Assembly (NCBI GenBank): GCA_029934475.1
Contig: JAOZMC010000004.1
Coordinates: 1 to 47,176 of the forward strand
Direction: 5' to 3'
Length of the DNA stretch: 47,176 bases
Source of the DNA: Arcobacteraceae bacterium
GTDB taxonomy: Bacteria; Campylobacterota; Campylobacteria; Campylobacterales; Arcobacteraceae
A program made the position numbers and the translations under genes. Below, piece by piece: positions 44,649 through 47,176 of the stretch (within the stretch, counting starts at the first letter, position 1; each line of letters opens with the position of its first letter). The notes beneath the pieces are model-generated. The model made no database searches. It worked only from the letters and a program-made list of their open reading frames with translations, and was not told where the DNA came from.

Positions 44649-45683
44649 ATGGTATATGGTATAATATTTGGAAGCAAAAGTTTCGAACACGAGATAAGTA
44701 TAGTCAGTGCTATCGCTATGAAAAAGGTGCTAGACAGACAGCCTGTCTATATTTTTGTAGATAGCCAAAAGCAGTTTTATAATATACCAGCAGAGAAGAT
44801 CACATCAAAGTTGTTTAGTAGCGGGAGTTATAAAAAGTTTGATACTCTCACTATAAAGCATGGTGGGTTTTTTTCTAAAACTATGTTTGGTGAGACTAAA
44901 CTAGAGTTTGATGTCGTTTTGAACTTGATACATGGCAAAGATGGAGAAGATGGCACTGTGGCATCGTTGTTGGAGTTTTTTGATATAGCTTATATAGGAC
45001 CACGACTAGAAGCGAGTGCCATAAGCTACAACAAAACCTTGACAAAACTATATGCCAAGCATAAAGCAGTGGCGGTATTGGAGTTTGAAAGTTTCAAAAA
45101 AGATGATGATATAGTAGTAGATAATTATCCTGTCATCATCAAGCCATCGTGTCTAGGAAGTAGCATAGGGGTGTCTATAGTGAAAAACAGAAATGAGCTG
45201 CAATATGCTGTAGATGTGGCATTTGAGTTTGATGATGAGATCATAGTCGAGCCGTTTATCAAAGATATCAAAGAGCTAAACATAGCAGGAGCCTGTATAG
45301 ATGGTGAGTTTGTATTTTCTATCATAGAAGAGCCTCAAAAGGGCGAGTTTCTGGATTTTGAAAAAAAGTATCTAGATTTTAGCAGAACTTCACAAGTCTC
45401 AAGAGCCGATATCAGCGATAACTTAGCAAAAAAAGTGAGAGATACTTTTGCCAAAGTTTATAACAACACATTTACAGGAAGTATCATAAGATGCGACTTT
45501 TTCATATACAAAGAGGAGATAGTGCTAAACGAGATAAACTCTATCCCCGGTAGCTATGCTAACTATCTGTTTGATGATTTTAACCAAGTCATAGATGGCG
45601 TGGCTAGAAGTTTGCCACAGATTATAGATATAAAGATTGATTATGCTTATGTAAACAAGATACAACAAGCAAAAGGTAAATAA
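44649..45683 (+). CDS. ddl: D-alanine-D-alanine ligase (Ddl)
   Basis: Makes the D-Ala-D-Ala dipeptide for peptidoglycan. 344 residues, ATP-grasp fold. I see KSFEHEISIVSA near 10-21, LIHGKDGEDG near 93-102, KPSCLGSSIGVS near 164-175, and NEINSIPGS near 297-305. Starts with ATG 3 bases after ruvA. The ATPase gene that follows begins only 3 bases after its stop. Confidence 0.95.
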   Translation: MVYGIIFGSKSFEHEISIVSAIAMKKVLDRQPVYIFVDSQKQFYNIPAEKITSKLFSSGSYKKFDTLTIKHGGFFSKTMFGETKLEFDVVLNLIHGKDGEDGTVASLLEFFDIAYIGPRLEASAISYNKTLTKLYAKHKAVAVLEFESFKKDDDIVVDNYPVIIKPSCLGSSIGVSIVKNRNELQYAVDVAFEFDDEIIVEPFIKDIKELNIAGACIDGEFVFSIIEEPQKGEFLDFEKKYLDFSRTSQVSRADISDNLAKKVRDTFAKVYNNTFTGSIIRCDFFIYKEEIVLNEINSIPGSYANYLFDDFNQVIDGVARSLPQIIDIKIDYAYVNKIQQAKGK

Positions 45684-45686
45684 ATC

Positions 45687-46763
45687 ATGACAAAACTGAT
45701 AGTAAAAAATTTTGGAGTATTGAAAGATATAGATATAAATCTTAACAAAACAAATCTTTTTATCGGTGAAAATGGTGCAGGCAAGAGTGTGTTAGCTAAA
45801 CTTATCACTATTGTTACCACTATGATATTAACCGAAGATGAAATATTTAAAAAATTTAAAGACTATAATATAGATTTTATTAGCGATGATACTATTATAA
45901 AATTGATAGGAAAAGAAGATACTATATTTGAATTAAAAAATAAAAAAATCAAATTGATGCCAAGCACTGTTAGATTGGCAGAACTTTATCCTATATTAGA
46001 ACCCGTAATAAAATTAGAGAAAAATAAAACAGAACAAGATAAGGGGCTATTGGAAATAGAAACACAGTTCAACCAGTTTGTATCACAATATATTCCAGCA
46101 GAGAGAAATCTAATATCAATATTTAACAATTCACTTAGTAATTTTATCGTAAACGATATGCCACTACCCAAAACACTTTTGGAGTTTTCAGCACAATACA
46201 ACAAAGCAAGACAGGAGATACAGCAGTTAGATCTGTTGGATATAAAATTTGAAACAGATGGCAAAAAAGATAAAATATATTACAATAGGACAGAATTTTT
46301 GTCTTTGGAGCATAGCTCTAGTGGTATTCAAGCAGCAGTTCCTATGTGTCTTGCAGTCAAGTATTTTAACACAAAACACGACCATATCATAATAGAAGAA
46401 CCAGAGCTAAATCTATTTCCAAAAGCACAAGTAGATATAGTCAGGTTTATCATAGAAAATAGCGACAACAATCTATATCTCATGACACACAGCCCATATA
46501 TTTTGTCCGCTCTAAACAGCTCTATACTTGCATATAAGATATCAAAAAAAAGCAAAACACAAAAACAAAAAGCAGACAAGATTATCCCTGCATCTCAACA
46601 AATAGATCCAAGCGAGTTTGGTGCATACTTGATAGAAAATGGCACCGCAATAGATATAGTAAGCAAAAGAGGACTGATAAATGAAAATTCTATAAGCAAA
46701 TGCAGTGAAGATATAGATGATGAGTTTTATAGCTTGATGGATATCTATGGCGAGATAAAATAG
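45687..46763 (+). CDS. ABC-type AAA ATPase (AAA_21/OLD-like), candidate defence ATPase
   Basis: A 358-residue ATPase of the SMC/ABC-like class found in phage-defence systems. Walker A is GENGAGKS at 27-34; a YIPAERNLIS block at 135-144 is characteristic of AAA_21-type proteins; signature S210-SSGIQAA; Walker B IIIEEPE at 234-240 and the switch His268 in THSPYIL. There is no long coiled coil. Downstream, with no gap, is a probable PD-(D/E)xK protein. First-half base composition is somewhat richer in A/T than the ddl gene, but Ile is still mostly ATA. Alternative: a housekeeping ATPase of unknown role. Confidence 0.8.
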   Translation: MTKLIVKNFGVLKDIDINLNKTNLFIGENGAGKSVLAKLITIVTTMILTEDEIFKKFKDYNIDFISDDTIIKLIGKEDTIFELKNKKIKLMPSTVRLAELYPILEPVIKLEKNKTEQDKGLLEIETQFNQFVSQYIPAERNLISIFNNSLSNFIVNDMPLPKTLLEFSAQYNKARQEIQQLDLLDIKFETDGKKDKIYYNRTEFLSLEHSSSGIQAAVPMCLAVKYFNTKHDHIIIEEPELNLFPKAQVDIVRFIIENSDNNLYLMTHSPYILSALNSSILAYKISKKSKTQKQKADKIIPASQQIDPSEFGAYLIENGTAIDIVSKRGLINENSISKCSEDIDDEFYSLMDIYGEIK

Positions 46764-47176
46764 ATGATAAATATAGACAAAAAATGTATACAAAATATCT
46801 CAAAAACTCACTTTTTTATAAGTGATGATACAGAAAATAAGCCAGCTTTTATCACAGATAAGTTGGCACAATTTGAGGTCAAAAACAATACAAAAGAAAA
46901 TATATCTTTTTTGCAAATAGATGAGTGTGTCTATAATTCAAGTAATGGCAAAAGATGTGATTGTGCTATATACAGCAGTGATACATTTTGTTTTGTGGAG
47001 CTTAAGGATTGTAAGAAAAAAAACAAACAAAAAAATAGGAAGAATGCACGAGATCAGCTGATACAAACTATACAAGATTTTAGAGATAATCCGATAATAA
47101 AAGAAAAAAAACTAGAAGCATATGTATCTTTGAGTTGTAAAAAAGAGATAAAAATAACCCCAATTTTACACACTCC
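46764..47176 (+). CDS. Putative PD-(D/E)xK-type protein, 3' end cut by the window edge
   Basis: Open from the ATG at 46764, directly after the ATPase stop codon, to the right edge: 137 codons, the C-terminus missing. The motif D66...E79-x-K81 in CDCAIY and FVELKD has the spacing of a PD-(D/E)xK nuclease core, with E54 a possible upstream acidic residue and a helix starting ARDQLIQTI at 95-103, where the family often has a conserved Gln. There are several cysteines (C55, C65, C67, C76, C83). I do not know a named family. Nuclease activity is inferred. Confidence 0.55.
   Translation, partial: MINIDKKCIQNISKTHFFISDDTENKPAFITDKLAQFEVKNNTKENISFLQIDECVYNSSNGKRCDCAIYSSDTFCFVELKDCKKKNKQKNRKNARDQLIQTIQDFRDNPIIKEKKLEAYVSLSCKKEIKITPILHT

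Noticed and set aside
45687-46763. Base composition of the ATPase gene as proof of recent transfer
   Set aside because: The first third is more A/T-rich, but Ile remains mostly ATA as in neighbours, so codon use does not clearly mark it as foreign.
1-47176. tRNA, rRNA, CRISPR arrays, insertion sequences, integrases
   Set aside because: I looked for T-loop GGTTCGA-type motifs, regularly spaced repeats and transposase motifs. The few GTTCGA hits (near 12720, 19636 and 29922) are inside coding sequences without cloverleaf context, and no array or transposase was found.

Overview
This window is a densely packed chromosomal segment of a member of the Campylobacterota (formerly Epsilonproteobacteria), probably a Sulfurimonas-, Sulfurovum- or Thiovulum-like free-living lineage. 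Four things point there: a complex I (nuo) operon in which canonical nuoE and nuoF are replaced by a tiny cysteine-free protein and a GltD-like flavoprotein; a diverged SpeE next to coaE; an NFACT-family rqcH; and strong AT bias, with Ile mostly ATA and Leu/Arg as TTG/CTA/AGA/CGA. The genus cannot be fixed from sequence alone. I saw no tRNA, rRNA, CRISPR, insertion sequence or integrase, and no gene-free stretch over about 120 bases.

Layout. 1-8244 (minus): an unknown protein with a degenerate receiver-like domain, then nuoA-B-C-D-(E-like)-(F-like/GltD)-G, with nuoG running off the left edge. 8325-10017 (plus): fabG and tsaD. 10021-12427 (minus): a DUF1439-type lipoprotein, cdsA and dxr. 12513-20422 (plus): CPA2 antiporter, nadE, a DegT-like protein with a lost PLP residue, lpxK, mgtE, plsY, folB and an aldehyde dehydrogenase. 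20462-24388 (minus): a DUF2892 protein, purM, rpoD and pyrB. 24453-28417 (plus): truncated SpeE-like protein, coaE, dapF, a Bax-type glucosaminidase, leuD and mdh.

28490-38876 (plus) is the most accessory-looking part: a LolA-like periplasmic protein, an outer-membrane beta-barrel, an RND/MMPL exporter and a second beta-barrel, then comF, rqcH, and an operon of acyl carrier protein, ketoacyl synthase, chain-length-factor-like protein and hotdog dehydratase. The first set looks like an envelope lipid-trafficking machine and the second like a partial aryl-polyene/type II fatty acid synthase set; a functional link is inference. 38993-45683 (plus) is housekeeping: ffh, rpsP-khpA-rimM-rsfS (without the usual trmD-rplS), two tandem TlpA-like thioredoxin lipoproteins, ftsY, an unknown acidic protein, ruvA and ddl. 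45687-47176 holds an ABC-type AAA ATPase followed without any gap by a protein with a PD-(D/E)xK-like motif cut by the right edge, a candidate two-gene defence module.

Expression signals are simple. A GATAYAAT-like -10 element usually lies about 15-35 bases before the first gene of a run, leaders are very short, most genes within runs overlap or abut, and TTG start codons are common.
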